From: an uncultured Akkermansia sp.
GTDB lineage: Bacteria > Verrucomicrobiota > Verrucomicrobiia > Verrucomicrobiales > Akkermansiaceae
Assembly (NCBI GenBank): GCA_905200945.1
Contig: CAJKMG010000010.1
Coordinates: 1-64,000, forward strand
Reading direction: 5' to 3'
DNA: 64,000 nt
The notes beneath the pieces are model-generated. The model saw nothing but the letters and a program-made list of their open reading frames with translations, did not search any database and had not been told where the DNA came from. The translations under genes and the position numbers were made by a program. Shown here in pieces: positions 1-8,552 of the stretch; the first letter of the stretch is position 1; every line of letters begins with the position of its first letter.

Positions 1-2
1 TT

Positions 3-836
3 TCCCTTCCTGAAATCCAGACAGCCATTTCCCGTTCCTTTATTCCCGTGGAACTGGACTACCCGCGTAAAAAACAGCAGGACACGCAGACAAAAACTTC
101 TCTGGAAACCTATAAAAAATCCTACGGCATCACCGGATTCCCCACGCTGGTGTTTGCAGATGCCCAGGGGCGGCCTGTCCACACCGTCGTAGGTTACGCC
201 AATCCTGCCCAGGTTATGCAGGATACGAAAAAAGCGGCGGAAGCACTCAACACGCAGCAGTCCCTGACAAACAAGCTGGCGGAAAAACTCACTGACCAGC
301 AGCGGCGGAACACGCTGATTCAATTGCTGAAAACGGTTCCCCAATCCAGCATCCGCACTTTCTACAAACCGGCTCTGGCAGAACTGGAAAAACTGGACCC
401 GCAGGACTCTTCCGGAATTCTCGCCAAATTGCACAGGGACGATCTGCTCCATGCCCAGAAATTGGAATGGACCGATACGTTCCGGAAGAAAAACGTCCAC
501 ATTCTGGCAGATCAAAATCCTGATGAAGCACTTTCCATCATGGACAGCTACTTGAAAAAGAACGGACTTCTTCCGGAAGTCAAACAAGCCGTTCTCATGC
601 AAAAAGTGAACCTGCTCATGCAGCAAAACAGGGTCAATGAATTGGAACAGCCTCTCAAAGAAGGCGTCGCGCTCCTTCCGGAAAGTTTTGAAGGAAAAGC
701 GTTCCGCAAGCTTCTGGACAAGCTGCCCGAAATCAAAAAAGAACGGGGCCACCTGAAGCCGGGGGAAGAACCTCCCCTTCCCCCCGGCGCCATCCGGGCC
801 ACGAAAATGATTGTTCCTCCGGCTCCCGCGAAATAA
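3..836 (+). CDS. Thioredoxin-fold protein, 5' end outside window
   Basis: The reading frame is open from the first bases of the window (it reads SLPEIQTAISRSFIPVELDY before the GTG at 48), so the true start lies upstream and the N-terminus is missing. The segment YGITGFPTLVFADAQG followed by a VVGY segment is the second half of a thioredoxin fold, with the conserved cis-proline in FPT. Any CxxC active site would be in the missing part. The remaining 200 or so residues are a charged, mostly helical C-terminal region without a recognised motif. The fold is fairly sure; the redox partner and cell location cannot be judged. It ends 51 bases before the ZIP transporter gene on the same strand. Confidence 0.75.
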   Translation, partial: SLPEIQTAISRSFIPVELDYPRKKQQDTQTKTSLETYKKSYGITGFPTLVFADAQGRPVHTVVGYANPAQVMQDTKKAAEALNTQQSLTNKLAEKLTDQQRRNTLIQLLKTVPQSSIRTFYKPALAELEKLDPQDSSGILAKLHRDDLLHAQKLEWTDTFRKKNVHILADQNPDEALSIMDSYLKKNGLLPEVKQAVLMQKVNLLMQQNRVNELEQPLKEGVALLPESFEGKAFRKLLDKLPEIKKERGHLKPGEEPPLPPGAIRATKMIVPPAPAK

Positions 837-853
837 TACAACCCTTCTCTTTA

Positions 854-879
854 CTGCCGGGAGCATCCCTGCCCGGCAG
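854..879 (+). promoter_or_regulatory. Hairpin just before zupT start
   Basis: CTGCCGGG (854-861) and CCCGGCAG (872-879) form a perfect 8-bp stem with a 10-base loop, ending 8 bases before the ATG at 888. No T-run follows, so it is not a typical terminator. It could affect translation of the transporter or be the processed end of the upstream transcript. Function is inferred only. Confidence 0.35.
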
Positions 880-887
880 GTGCGCGC

Positions 888-1700
888 ATGGATCTTTCCG
901 CCAACCACATCCTTGTTGTCTTCCTTCTCACCACACTGGCTGGCCTTGCCACCGGCATAGGAGGCTTCATCGCCTTCTTTATGAAAAGAACGGATACAAA
1001 GGCACTTACTTTCGCCCTGGGATTATCCGGCGGAGTCATGGTATACATATCCCTGGTGGAGCTGCTGGGAGAAGCCCAGCGCAGGCTGATGGAGTTCGAA
1101 GGCCATACGGCAGGCTCCTGGATTGCCATTGCTTCCTTCTTCGGAGGAATTGCCGTGGCGGCTCTGATTGATTACCTGGTTCCGGAAGACGAAAACCCGC
1201 ACGAAGCGCGCGGCCCGGAAGACATCCATGGACAGGCCAGCGGTGAATTTTCCTCATCCCGAATTAAAAGGTCCGGCATTCTGTTCGCCCTGGCCATCGG
1301 CATCCACAATTTCCCGGAAGGAATAGCCACCTTTGCCGCCGGATTGGACTCCCTGACTTTGGGCACCTCCATCGCCCTGGCCGTAGCCGTCCATAACATT
1401 CCGGAAGGAATCGCTGTGGCGGTACCTCTTTATTACGGTACGGGCAGCCGTAAAAAGGCCCTCTGTTACTCCTTTCTCTCCGGTCTGGCGGAACCGATGG
1501 GAGCGGCCATCGCCATGTTCTTCCTGTTCCACTTCCTCACACCTACCGTACTTGCGGTTCTCTTTGCCTCCGTCGCGGGCATCATGGTCTTCATCTCCTT
1601 TGACGAACTGCTGCCCATGGCGGAACGCTGGGGGCACCATCACATTTCCATCATGGGCATCATCGCCGGAATGCTGCTGATGGCGATTGTCCTGATCTGA
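888..1700 (+). CDS. zupT: ZIP family metal transporter (ZupT-like)
   Basis: This 270-residue inner-membrane protein has about eight hydrophobic segments and fits the ZIP family, which imports zinc and other divalent metals. The diagnostic metal-binding stretches are present: GIHNFPEGIATFAAGL in the fourth segment and AVAVHNIPEGIAVAVPL in the fifth, each with HNxPEG. A loop of charged residues (about 100-125) lies between segments three and four, as in ZupT. Length matches E. coli ZupT (257). It stands alone on the plus strand; a stable hairpin precedes the start. Family assignment is very sure; exact metal preference is not. Confidence 0.93.
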   Translation: MDLSANHILVVFLLTTLAGLATGIGGFIAFFMKRTDTKALTFALGLSGGVMVYISLVELLGEAQRRLMEFEGHTAGSWIAIASFFGGIAVAALIDYLVPEDENPHEARGPEDIHGQASGEFSSSRIKRSGILFALAIGIHNFPEGIATFAAGLDSLTLGTSIALAVAVHNIPEGIAVAVPLYYGTGSRKKALCYSFLSGLAEPMGAAIAMFFLFHFLTPTVLAVLFASVAGIMVFISFDELLPMAERWGHHHISIMGIIAGMLLMAIVLI

Positions 1701-1795
1701 ACCGGCTGCAGGAGGAAAATTTCCATGTCCTGGGCACAGACGCATTGAGCATTCCCCGGCATCAGGAAGTCTAAACGGAAACCCCCTTCTCATCC

Positions 1796-2902
1796 ATGCC
1801 GGAATCTCCTGCTTCTCCCGCTGTTTCCCCCGTTCCTCCAACCTCCACGCAGGCATCTTCCCTCCCTTCCCCCTTCTCCTGCTGGAAAAAAGGTTTTCTT
1901 CATTATGCGGACTTTCGGGGCTGCGCTTCCCGTGCGGAATTCTGGTGGTTCATGGCTCTTCCCCTCCTGGCACTGATTCCAGCCCTGGCGGGGTATATCC
2001 TGACGGACTGGCTGCACATCCCTGATACAAGACTGAGCATCTACGGAGACGCTTTAACCATTCTCCTGTGGGCGGTGTTGCTCATCCCAGGCATATCAGC
2101 CGCGTTCAGACGCCTGCATGATACTGGCAGGAGCGGACTCTGGCTTTTTTCCCTTTTCATTCCCTTCGGGCTGGGGCATCTGATCTTTTTTTATCTGACG
2201 CTGGGAGAAAGCAAGGCGGACGGCAACAAATACAGCCGCCGTCCGGAGCCCCAACCGGCTGATTCCCCTGCCGGAGAACTGAAAGAACAGCCATTGACTC
2301 CGTTTTACCTTTACTGGCTCATCAGCCTGCGGAAATTGAATACGGTGGCAGGCCGCGCGTCCCGGACGGAATTCTGGTCCTTTTTCCTCCTTTCCGTCCT
2401 CCTGTTCCTTCCGCTGGGCTACAGCATGATAGACGTTGACAGCCAGCCGGCGGGTTTTTACGTCTCTCCTTCCCTCCAAATCCTGTTATATGCCGCCCAT
2501 CCGCAAGACGCTCTGATCCTGCTGGCTCATTCCTGCTTCAATCCCACCTTTTACTTTTTCTACCAATCCGGAGAGCTGAGCATGCTTTCCCTGGAGCTTC
2601 TGGCAGCCGTGGCGGGGCTCAACATTCTCTTCAATCTGCCGGTCGCCGTGCGCCGCCTGCATGACAGCAATCTGAGCGGAAAATTCATCCTGATTCCCAT
2701 TCTTATTTTCATCGTCACTTTCCTGCTGATTTTCCTGCTTCGCCTGGTCCCGGAGGATATGGCCCCCTATCTGGATTACCTGGGAATGGTGTCCAGCCTG
2801 ATGGATCTGCTTTCCATCCTCTTCCTGTCCATGATGCTTCTTAAAAGCTCTCCAGGCCCCAATAAATACGGAGCGCTTCCGCAAAAAATAACCGTATCCT
2901 GA
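1796..2902 (+). CDS. Tandem DUF805 membrane protein
   Basis: The 368-residue protein contains two copies of the DUF805 module, a small multi-spanning membrane domain of unknown function. The first copy (about 30-140) has FRGCASRAEFWWF at its start and AFRRLHDTGRSGLW near its end; the second (about 175-360) has AGRASRTEFWSF and AVRRLHDSNLSGKF. The R(A/T)EFW and RRLHD signatures recur at equivalent places, showing an internal duplication. The linker between copies is proline- and charge-rich. Most DUF805 proteins carry one copy of about 120 residues. Location is the inner membrane; the role is unknown. Confidence 0.85.
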   Translation: MPESPASPAVSPVPPTSTQASSLPSPFSCWKKGFLHYADFRGCASRAEFWWFMALPLLALIPALAGYILTDWLHIPDTRLSIYGDALTILLWAVLLIPGISAAFRRLHDTGRSGLWLFSLFIPFGLGHLIFFYLTLGESKADGNKYSRRPEPQPADSPAGELKEQPLTPFYLYWLISLRKLNTVAGRASRTEFWSFFLLSVLLFLPLGYSMIDVDSQPAGFYVSPSLQILLYAAHPQDALILLAHSCFNPTFYFFYQSGELSMLSLELLAAVAGLNILFNLPVAVRRLHDSNLSGKFILIPILIFIVTFLLIFLLRLVPEDMAPYLDYLGMVSSLMDLLSILFLSMMLLKSSPGPNKYGALPQKITVS

Positions 2903-2976
2903 TTCCAGGATACGGTTGAAAAGCAATCAAAGCCCTATCGGGTACAATCAATTTCCCGTGACGCGGACGGAGAACG

Positions 2977-4056
2977 TCAGTCCCCGAAGCATACGCCCAA
3001 ATCGCGGGCCGTGCGCACCAGCTGGCAATCGGGATCCACCAGCTTCAAAGTTTTCACAGCTTCCTCAATGGGGACGGCAATCATCTGCGTCCCACGGAGA
3101 GCAACCATGCAGCTGAACTGGCGCTTTTCCACCAATTCCACGGCATAACTGCCGAACCGCGTTCCCAAAATCCGGTCATAGGAACAGGGAGAACCGCCGC
3201 GCTGGATATGGCCCAGCACACAGGAGCGAGTTTCAATCCCAGTAGCCTCTTCCAGTTTCTTGGCAATCACCTTGCCGATGCCACCCAGGCGCACTTCCCC
3301 CTGGGTCTTTTCATCCAGCAATACCAGTTCGTCCGCCAGACGGGCTCCTTCAGATACCACCACCAGGATTTCCCGCTGTCCGGCAGCCTTGCGCGCCTTG
3401 ATGCATTCCACCACGTTTTCAAGGGAAAAAGGAATTTCCGGCAGAAGAATAACATCCGCACTCCCTGCGATGCCGCCTTCCAAGGCAATCCATCCCGCAT
3501 GCCGGCCCATCACTTCCACAACCATCATGCGCTGGTGCGCATTCGCGGTGGTTTCCAGACGGTCCAAAGACTCGGAAACAATGGAAACGGCGCTGTAAAA
3601 GCCAAAAGTGACATCGGTAGCGCCCAGGTCATTATCAATGGTTTTGGGCACGCCAACTACGGGGAGGCCTATCTCGGAAAGCAAAAGGGCCGTGGACTGG
3701 GAGCCGTCTCCGCCCACGACGATCAAGGCATCCAGTCCCAGCCGGCGGACAGTAGCCTTTGTTTTTTCCAGCACTGCGGGTTCAATAGACCCCTTTTGGT
3801 CCACACCCACCTTGATGGCAAAGTTGCCTTTGTTCACGGTTCCCAGAATGGTGCCCCCCTTGGCACGCAATCCGCGGCATGCGGCAGGGGTCAGCCATTC
3901 AAACCGTTCATCCCCTTCCTCGGACAAAAGCCCTTCAAAACCGTCGTAAAAGCCCACAACGTTCCAGCCGCGACGGGAAGCCGCGCCCACAACACCTTCA
4001 ATAACTGCATTCAACCCGGGGGAGTCACCCCCGCTATTCAAAACACCGATGTTCAT
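2977..4056 (-). CDS. pfkA: 6-phosphofructokinase
   Basis: The enzyme phosphorylates fructose 6-phosphate to fructose 1,6-bisphosphate in glycolysis. Family motifs are clear: GVLNSGGDSPGLNA at the N-terminus, GGDGS at 115-119, PKTIDND at 137-143 with the catalytic aspartate, and MVVEVMGRHAGWIAL. In this family Gly at the GGDG position generally goes with ATP use, whereas Lys in PKTIDND is typical of pyrophosphate enzymes and of the mixed group III ATP enzymes. The combination suggests an ATP-dependent group III enzyme. Length (359) is normal. It is a single gene on the minus strand. Confidence 0.92.
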   Translation of the reverse strand: MNIGVLNSGGDSPGLNAVIEGVVGAASRRGWNVVGFYDGFEGLLSEEGDERFEWLTPAACRGLRAKGGTILGTVNKGNFAIKVGVDQKGSIEPAVLEKTKATVRRLGLDALIVVGGDGSQSTALLLSEIGLPVVGVPKTIDNDLGATDVTFGFYSAVSIVSESLDRLETTANAHQRMMVVEVMGRHAGWIALEGGIAGSADVILLPEIPFSLENVVECIKARKAAGQREILVVVSEGARLADELVLLDEKTQGEVRLGGIGKVIAKKLEEATGIETRSCVLGHIQRGGSPCSYDRILGTRFGSYAVELVEKRQFSCMVALRGTQMIAVPIEEAVKTLKLVDPDCQLVRTARDLGVCFGD

Positions 4057-4100
4057 ATTAGACGGCTCTTATAGCAGAAAATTCTTTCCCCGTCTACTTC

Positions 4101-5072
4101 CTATCTCCTTTGTGGAGCAGATTTCACAGGAAGCTGGACAAATTCCTTGGGATCCCTCATGTCCATGCCGGAAGCCTGCCAGTTTTCCCAAACGCGCCAG
4201 CCGGTAGCCATCATTTCCCTGGCGAGGGAATAGCGGCTCGCAGAACCAAGCACCGCAATAATCATGCGCTGCGGATAAATCACCTCCGTCCCCGTTTGGG
4301 GGCTCCGGCGGGAAATCGCGTTGCGCGTCACGCTGAGCAGCAGGCAGGGGCCGGCGGCGCGGGAAGTGCCCGCCTTGATGCCGTCCACGCCGGAAGCGCT
4401 CATGAGCTTATTATTGTTGGAAATATCGTACATCGTCCTGCCCTTGGTCTGGGACTGCACTTCAATGCGCCGGCTCGCCTGGGAAACAATGTAGCAAAAA
4501 GCCGGATTTTGCATGCTGTAAACGCCCAACAAGGCCATATCCAGCGCGCAGGAAGTGGAAACGGAGTTGCCGGCGTCCAGCCCGTGGGGAGCAGCAAAGT
4601 GCGTTTTGGTCATCCTCAGGGAACGGGCCAAATTGTTCATTTCCGCCACAAAAGCGGCAATGGGGGCGCCGCCTCCCCGGCGGGACACCAGGTCACGCCC
4701 CACAAAGGAGGCAACAGTCAGGGCGGAAACATTGTCCGACCCCAACAGGGTGGAATACAAAGCGTCCCGGAGCGTCAGGCGGTCTCCCGGCTGGAGATCC
4801 ATGGGATTGCCCGCACGGAGGCCGAACGCTTCCTGGGGCACGGCAATGAAAGTGTCCAGCGGCAACCGCGTGCGGGCCACCCAGTCCAAAGCCACCATGG
4901 CGGTGGCTACCTGGGAAAGACTGGCCACGGGCCTTTTTTCTTCTGCGTTGGAACTGAAAAGAAGCTTGCCGGAATTGGCCTCAATGGCAATGTAACTGGG
5001 CCGTTCCTGTGCCTGGGCGGAAAACTGGAATACACAGGCCAGGGTCAAAAAAAATAGAGATAGCTTTTTCAT
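4101..5072 (-). CDS. DacA-like (S11) protein, probably inactive
   Basis: The protein (323 residues, signal peptide about 1-21 ending SAQA) aligns by motif order with D-alanyl-D-alanine carboxypeptidases of peptidase family S11, which trim peptidoglycan stem peptides in the periplasm. The SxxK box reads SLSQ at 51-54, so the catalytic lysine is glutamine (codon CAG). The SxN box is kept as SDN (112-114). The KTG box is KAG (233-235). Losing the SxxK lysine should abolish normal acyl-enzyme catalysis, so a binding or scaffolding role is more likely. The C-terminal domain of longer PBP5 enzymes is absent or reduced. The fold is confident; lack of activity is inference. Confidence 0.85.
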   Translation of the reverse strand: MKKLSLFFLTLACVFQFSAQAQERPSYIAIEANSGKLLFSSNAEEKRPVASLSQVATAMVALDWVARTRLPLDTFIAVPQEAFGLRAGNPMDLQPGDRLTLRDALYSTLLGSDNVSALTVASFVGRDLVSRRGGGAPIAAFVAEMNNLARSLRMTKTHFAAPHGLDAGNSVSTSCALDMALLGVYSMQNPAFCYIVSQASRRIEVQSQTKGRTMYDISNNNKLMSASGVDGIKAGTSRAAGPCLLLSVTRNAISRRSPQTGTEVIYPQRMIIAVLGSASRYSLAREMMATGWRVWENWQASGMDMRDPKEFVQLPVKSAPQRR

Positions 5073-5245
5073 GGCGGGACCGGCGGGATAGTGCCCGTTC
5101 CCTCCTCATTTGAAAAGTCTAAAATATTTTCCGTACAACACTTATATGTCATGACACGGAAAAACGCATTGACCTTTGGGCCCCCGTCCTATTTGTTGGA
5201 GGAAGTATCTTCCCAAACGGAAACGTTCCTGACATACCCAGCGCC

Positions 5246-5656
5246 ATGACCAGCATTCAGCTTTTTTACAGCCGGGACTGCCCGGGAAACGCCCTGCGCG
5301 CCAATACCCTTCAGGCATTGGCCCATCTGGGCGTCAATCCGGAGATGCAAGCTGAGGAAACCGTTCCGGAGCAGACAGGAGCTCCACTTCCCGCACTCGC
5401 CATTGACGGGGAAATCGTCGTTTCCGGCGTGGAGCCTTCCGTGCGCGAGCTGGAACTCCTTTTCAAGGACCGAATACAGGAGCGGGAAGAGGATTCCCCC
5501 TGCGGCGCTTGCGGCATGGAATGCAGCGGCATGAACGGCCCGGAAAACTGCCCCATGTGCATTCAGGACGGGAAAGACGGCAGCATGGCGGGTAGAATCA
5601 TCGGCTTTGCCATCCTGCTCATAATCCTGTTTTTCGTGATGAAAATCCTGTCCTGA
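5246..5656 (+). CDS. Small thioredoxin-fold-like protein with Cys-rich tail and TM helix
   Basis: This 136-residue protein starts IQLFYSRDCPGN, which resembles a glutaredoxin/thioredoxin-like first strand and active-site turn with a single cysteine. LPALAIDGEIVVSG (about 52-65) matches the cis-proline strand region of small disulfide-like folds. A cysteine cluster CGACGMECSG...CPMC (about 91-112) could bind metal. A C-terminal hydrophobic helix (about 117-135) would anchor it in the membrane with the domain on one face. No family name is certain. It is separated by 155 bases from the next small membrane protein on the same strand. Confidence 0.6.
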   Translation: MTSIQLFYSRDCPGNALRANTLQALAHLGVNPEMQAEETVPEQTGAPLPALAIDGEIVVSGVEPSVRELELLFKDRIQEREEDSPCGACGMECSGMNGPENCPMCIQDGKDGSMAGRIIGFAILLIILFFVMKILS

Positions 5657-5811
5657 GCTGTCCTGGATCTTCCCATGCCGGATTGACTCTTTTACGCTTC
5701 CTTCCTCTTCCAGAAAATAAAGATACACGGCGGCTAACAGCGTTTGCCTGCCCACGCAGGCGGTCTTGATAATTTCTTGAATTCCCCCCTCCTCCGGGAC
5801 ACAGTAAAGGC

Positions 5812-6072
5812 ATGCGCTCCTTCTTCGGTTCCATTCTCCTGATTCTGGTGCTGGCAGCCCTCGGCGCCACCATTTATTACCATTGGTCCACCAACTCCCA
5901 CCTGGAATTCGAACTCCGCAACCCTGACGAACCGGAAAAAACGATACAGGTCATCAACATGGAAAAACGGGCGGCAGCCCTGCAGGCTGTTCCGGCGGAA
6001 AAAACTCCTGTTTCCACCGGGCAAGAAATTCCCGCTTCCTCTGCCGGAATGCCGGAAGCCACGGAATCGTAA
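5812..6072 (+). CDS. Small membrane-anchored protein of unknown function
   Basis: The 86-residue product has an N-terminal transmembrane helix (about 4-24, SILLILVLAALGATIYY) followed by a hydrophilic region rich in Pro, Glu and Ala. It ends 19 bases before pdxA on the same strand and is probably cotranscribed with it. No motif is recognised. Coding status rests on the good helix, the tight spacing and codon use like its neighbours. Confidence 0.6.
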   Translation: MRSFFGSILLILVLAALGATIYYHWSTNSHLEFELRNPDEPEKTIQVINMEKRAAALQAVPAEKTPVSTGQEIPASSAGMPEATES

Positions 6073-6091
6073 TCACGCCTCTTTCCGAATC

Positions 6092-6961
6092 ATGAAACCG
6101 GTCATTGGATACACGCTGGGCGACCAGTCGGGCATAGGCCCGGAAGTCATCTCCGCCGCGCTTGCCTCCGGAGAACTCCCGGAAAATGCGGAATACCGCC
6201 TCATCGGCAAGAGAGTGGAGCTTCCTCCGGGCAGGCCTAACGTGGAATCCGCCAAACACGCCTTCGACCATCTGGAACAGGCGGCCCATGCCCTGCGGGA
6301 AGGAACGGTTGACGCTGTTGTCACCGCCCCCGTCTGCAAGGAAACCCTGCATGAGGCAGGTTTCTGCTGGCCGGGGCAGACGGAATTCTTTGCAGAACGC
6401 CTGGAAACGGCCAATTACGCCATGTGCCTGACCGGGAAACGGTTGACGGTGGGGCTGGCAACCATCCATACCTCCCTCCAAAGCGTGCCTTCCCTGCTGG
6501 AAACAGAGGAACTGGTCCGCATCGGAACCCTGCTGAAAGACTTCTGCATCCGCAAGGGAATCATGCGCCCGCGTATCGCCCTGGCGGCCCTGAACCCCCA
6601 CGCCGGGGAACACGGCGCTTTCGGCGATGAGGACGGGAGCATCATTGCCCCGGCCGTGGAACGGCTGAGGACGATCAATCCGGATGCTGCATTTGACGGG
6701 CCTTCCGTCCCGGACTGCGTGTACCGGGATGCCGTGGAAGGGAATTATGACGCCGTGCTGGCCCCTTACCATGACCAGGGGTTGATTCCGCTGAAGCTGG
6801 TGGACTTCCATACCGCCGTCAACGTCACCCTGGGCCTGCCCCGCCCCCGGCTGAGCCCGGACCATGGCACTGCCTTCAACCTGACGGGTACCGGAAAAGC
6901 CAATCCGTCCAGCACCATCCACGCCTTCCAGCTGGCCGTACAGATGGCTCAGGCGCGCTGA
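6092..6961 (+). CDS. pdxA: 4-hydroxythreonine-4-phosphate dehydrogenase
   Basis: PdxA oxidises 4-phosphohydroxy-L-threonine with NAD in the DXP-dependent route to pyridoxal phosphate. The sequence starts KPVIGYTLGDQSGIGPEV, the family N-terminus. The metal-binding histidines are visible in TIHTSLQSVP, LNPHAGEHGAFGDED and PYHDQGLIPLK, and the C-terminus has DHGTAFNLTGTGKANPSS. At 289 residues it is somewhat shorter than E. coli PdxA (329), mostly from short loops in the first half. Start ATG at 6092 follows the upstream stop by 19 bases. Confidence 0.93.
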   Translation: MKPVIGYTLGDQSGIGPEVISAALASGELPENAEYRLIGKRVELPPGRPNVESAKHAFDHLEQAAHALREGTVDAVVTAPVCKETLHEAGFCWPGQTEFFAERLETANYAMCLTGKRLTVGLATIHTSLQSVPSLLETEELVRIGTLLKDFCIRKGIMRPRIALAALNPHAGEHGAFGDEDGSIIAPAVERLRTINPDAAFDGPSVPDCVYRDAVEGNYDAVLAPYHDQGLIPLKLVDFHTAVNVTLGLPRPRLSPDHGTAFNLTGTGKANPSSTIHAFQLAVQMAQAR

Positions 6962-7038
6962 CGTTTTTCTTCTTTCCGGAGCTTTCCCTCCATACCTGCA
7001 CCATCCCGTTCCGGGGGTGAATCCCAGTACCGGAAAAT

Positions 7039-7664
7039 TTATTCTTTCAGGGAGGCATTCTCATCCCCTTCTCCTTTATTCCGCAAAAGCAGGACACGAA
7101 GCCAGGAAAACCTTTCCGCCGCTTCCCGCCGGTCTGCATAATGCCGTACCGGTAAAAACAACCTTCCTCTGAATATCCGGGCAACCGTTTCTTCCGGCAA
7201 TTCCAAAACACGCCACTCCAGCAGCATTGCCGCGCTTCTTCAGACAACCGTTGACCACCGGGTCATGCTCTATCCAATCAAGCAGCGAAAATTCAGGGCT
7301 GCATTTCCAGTCCAGCGGTTTTTCATGAGGATCTCCGTCCGGGAACGAAGGCAATGGGAATCCCGCCACAACTATGAAATCGGACAGAGAAGACAAAGCT
7401 GTTCCGGGGGCAGTAAGCGCCCTTCCCAAGGCATCTGCCGCTTGTTCGGATCTCCCCTCGGAAATCCTGCCTACTTCTGCCAATGACCTCAGCATCTGTT
7501 TTTAAATAGCCGCCTTCCTCCACAACCGCTCCAACGGATCTGCCCCGCTCCAATAGTTCCTCCGCTTCCTTGCAGGAAAAGGAATCTTCCACCCATAAGA
7601 AGATCATATCCAATCCCCTCTTTTCCATACAGCACCCATCAGCCGAACGCCGGAATCGTTTCAT
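7039..7664 (-). pseudogene. Frameshifted gene of unknown function
   Basis: Three overlapping minus-strand frames join into one plausible protein of about 205 residues. Frame one (7664 to about 7505) reads MIFLWVEDSFSCKEAEELL and on to GGYLK. Frame two (about 7497 to 7230) continues MLRSLAEVGRISEGRS and ends near CLKKRG. Frame three (7227 to 7039) continues MLLEWRVLELPEETVARIF to the stop. The first shift coincides with a run of five A (minus strand) near 7506; removing one A restores GGYLKQMLRSLAEV. Two shifts argue for real decay rather than one sequencing slip. No domain is recognised. Confidence 0.5.
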
Positions 7665-7805
7665 CTACAACAAAGGCAGCCGACATAAAACGCCATGCAG
7701 CACAATTCTTCCGTGCCTCGGAGAGGGTAAAACGCAGGAAACGGCATGTTCCCGGAAACAAGGTAAAAAATAGGCTTGCTTTCTGAAGGCAATCATTGCA
7801 CCTTA

Positions 7806-7834
7806 CTTGCCCGCAAGGTGCGCACCGTTCGCAC
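7806..7834 (+). promoter_or_regulatory. Possible rpsF leader structure
   Basis: Two small hairpins precede rpsF: CTTG/CAAG (7806-7817) and GTGCG/CGCAC (7818-7834), the latter with loop CACCGTT. Bacterial rpsF leaders can carry a structure with an exposed CCG that binds the S6:S18 complex. The CCG in this loop fits loosely; the match is weak. Confidence 0.25.
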
Positions 7835-7860
7835 GACACATTTCTAATTATCACAAGACC

Positions 7861-8145
7861 ATGAGAAATTACGAAGCTCTTATCGTATTCAACATGAAGG
7901 GTACGGAAACTCCCGTCGAGGAGTTGATCAGCACCGTAGCCGCCGCGATGAAGGAAGAAGGCGCCGACATCACCGCCACGGAAAACGCCGGCCGCCGCGA
8001 ATTCGCCTACGAATCCAACCACCTTTCCGCCGGGCAGTATGTGACCTACACGTTCTCTGCGGAACCTTCCGCCATCAGGCCCATCCGCGAACGCCTTCGC
8101 CTGAATCCCCAGATTCACCTTCAGTACTACAAGGTGCTCGGCTAA
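7861..8145 (+). CDS. rpsF: 30S ribosomal protein S6
   Basis: S6 binds the central domain of 16S rRNA together with S18. The 94-residue sequence starts MRNYEALIVFN and contains the RREFAYES strand typical of S6 (usually near RRLAY). I chose ATG 7861 because the frame upstream gives no S6-like sequence and 94 residues is the family length. There is no clear Shine-Dalgarno. In many bacteria rpsF is followed by ssb/rpsR/rplI; here a strong terminator comes 47 bases after the stop, so it is monocistronic. Confidence 0.95.
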   Translation: MRNYEALIVFNMKGTETPVEELISTVAAAMKEEGADITATENAGRREFAYESNHLSAGQYVTYTFSAEPSAIRPIRERLRLNPQIHLQYYKVLG

Positions 8146-8192
8146 ATCCGGCCCATGCGGACGAAGTTTCCGCTCCTTGCTTTTCCACCAAA

Positions 8193-8226
8193 AGGACCGC
8201 TTCCGTGAAGGGGCGGTCTTTTTTTC
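8193..8226 (+). terminator. Rho-independent terminator of rpsF
   Basis: GACCGC (8195-8200) pairs with GCGGTC (8213-8218) and is followed by a run of seven T. Confidence 0.85.
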
Positions 8227-8526
8227 TTATGGGATACTATCCCTTCCCCTCTGAAAACAGATTCCCTTGCCCAACAATATTCCCTGCCCCTTAAGCAATA
8301 TTGATCAGGAGCCGGCGGTAAGAGACCCATTTACCGCTCCGCGTATCCTGATTGTTTTTCCATACAGGAAAAACTGATCCATGGAGTTCTACGGAGGTTC
8401 CGTCCGAATGGTTTCAATGAATTAATCCCGGCGGCATCTTTTTAATAAGGCCGCTTTTCGAAAATCACGTTTCATTTGGTTCACCGCCCTCCTGCCCCTT
8501 GCTGTCAGGAAAAAGAGCCGGCAGTC
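8227..8526. other. Gene-free stretch between rpsF and hisH
   Basis: About 300 bases with no plausible coding frame: the open frames are short and lack family features. It separates a plus-strand gene from the end of a minus-strand gene. Nothing else was recognised. Confidence 0.6.
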
Positions 8527-8552
8527 TGTGAACCGGCAATTTCCGGTTCACA
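8527..8552 (-). terminator. Hairpin overlapping hisH stop
   Basis: TGTGAACCGG (8527-8536) pairs perfectly with CCGGTTCACA (8543-8552), overlapping the hisH stop at 8548-8550. On the minus strand a short T-rich stretch (CTCTTTTTCC) follows after about 12 bases, so it is probably the hisH terminator, though the T-run is displaced. Confidence 0.55.
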
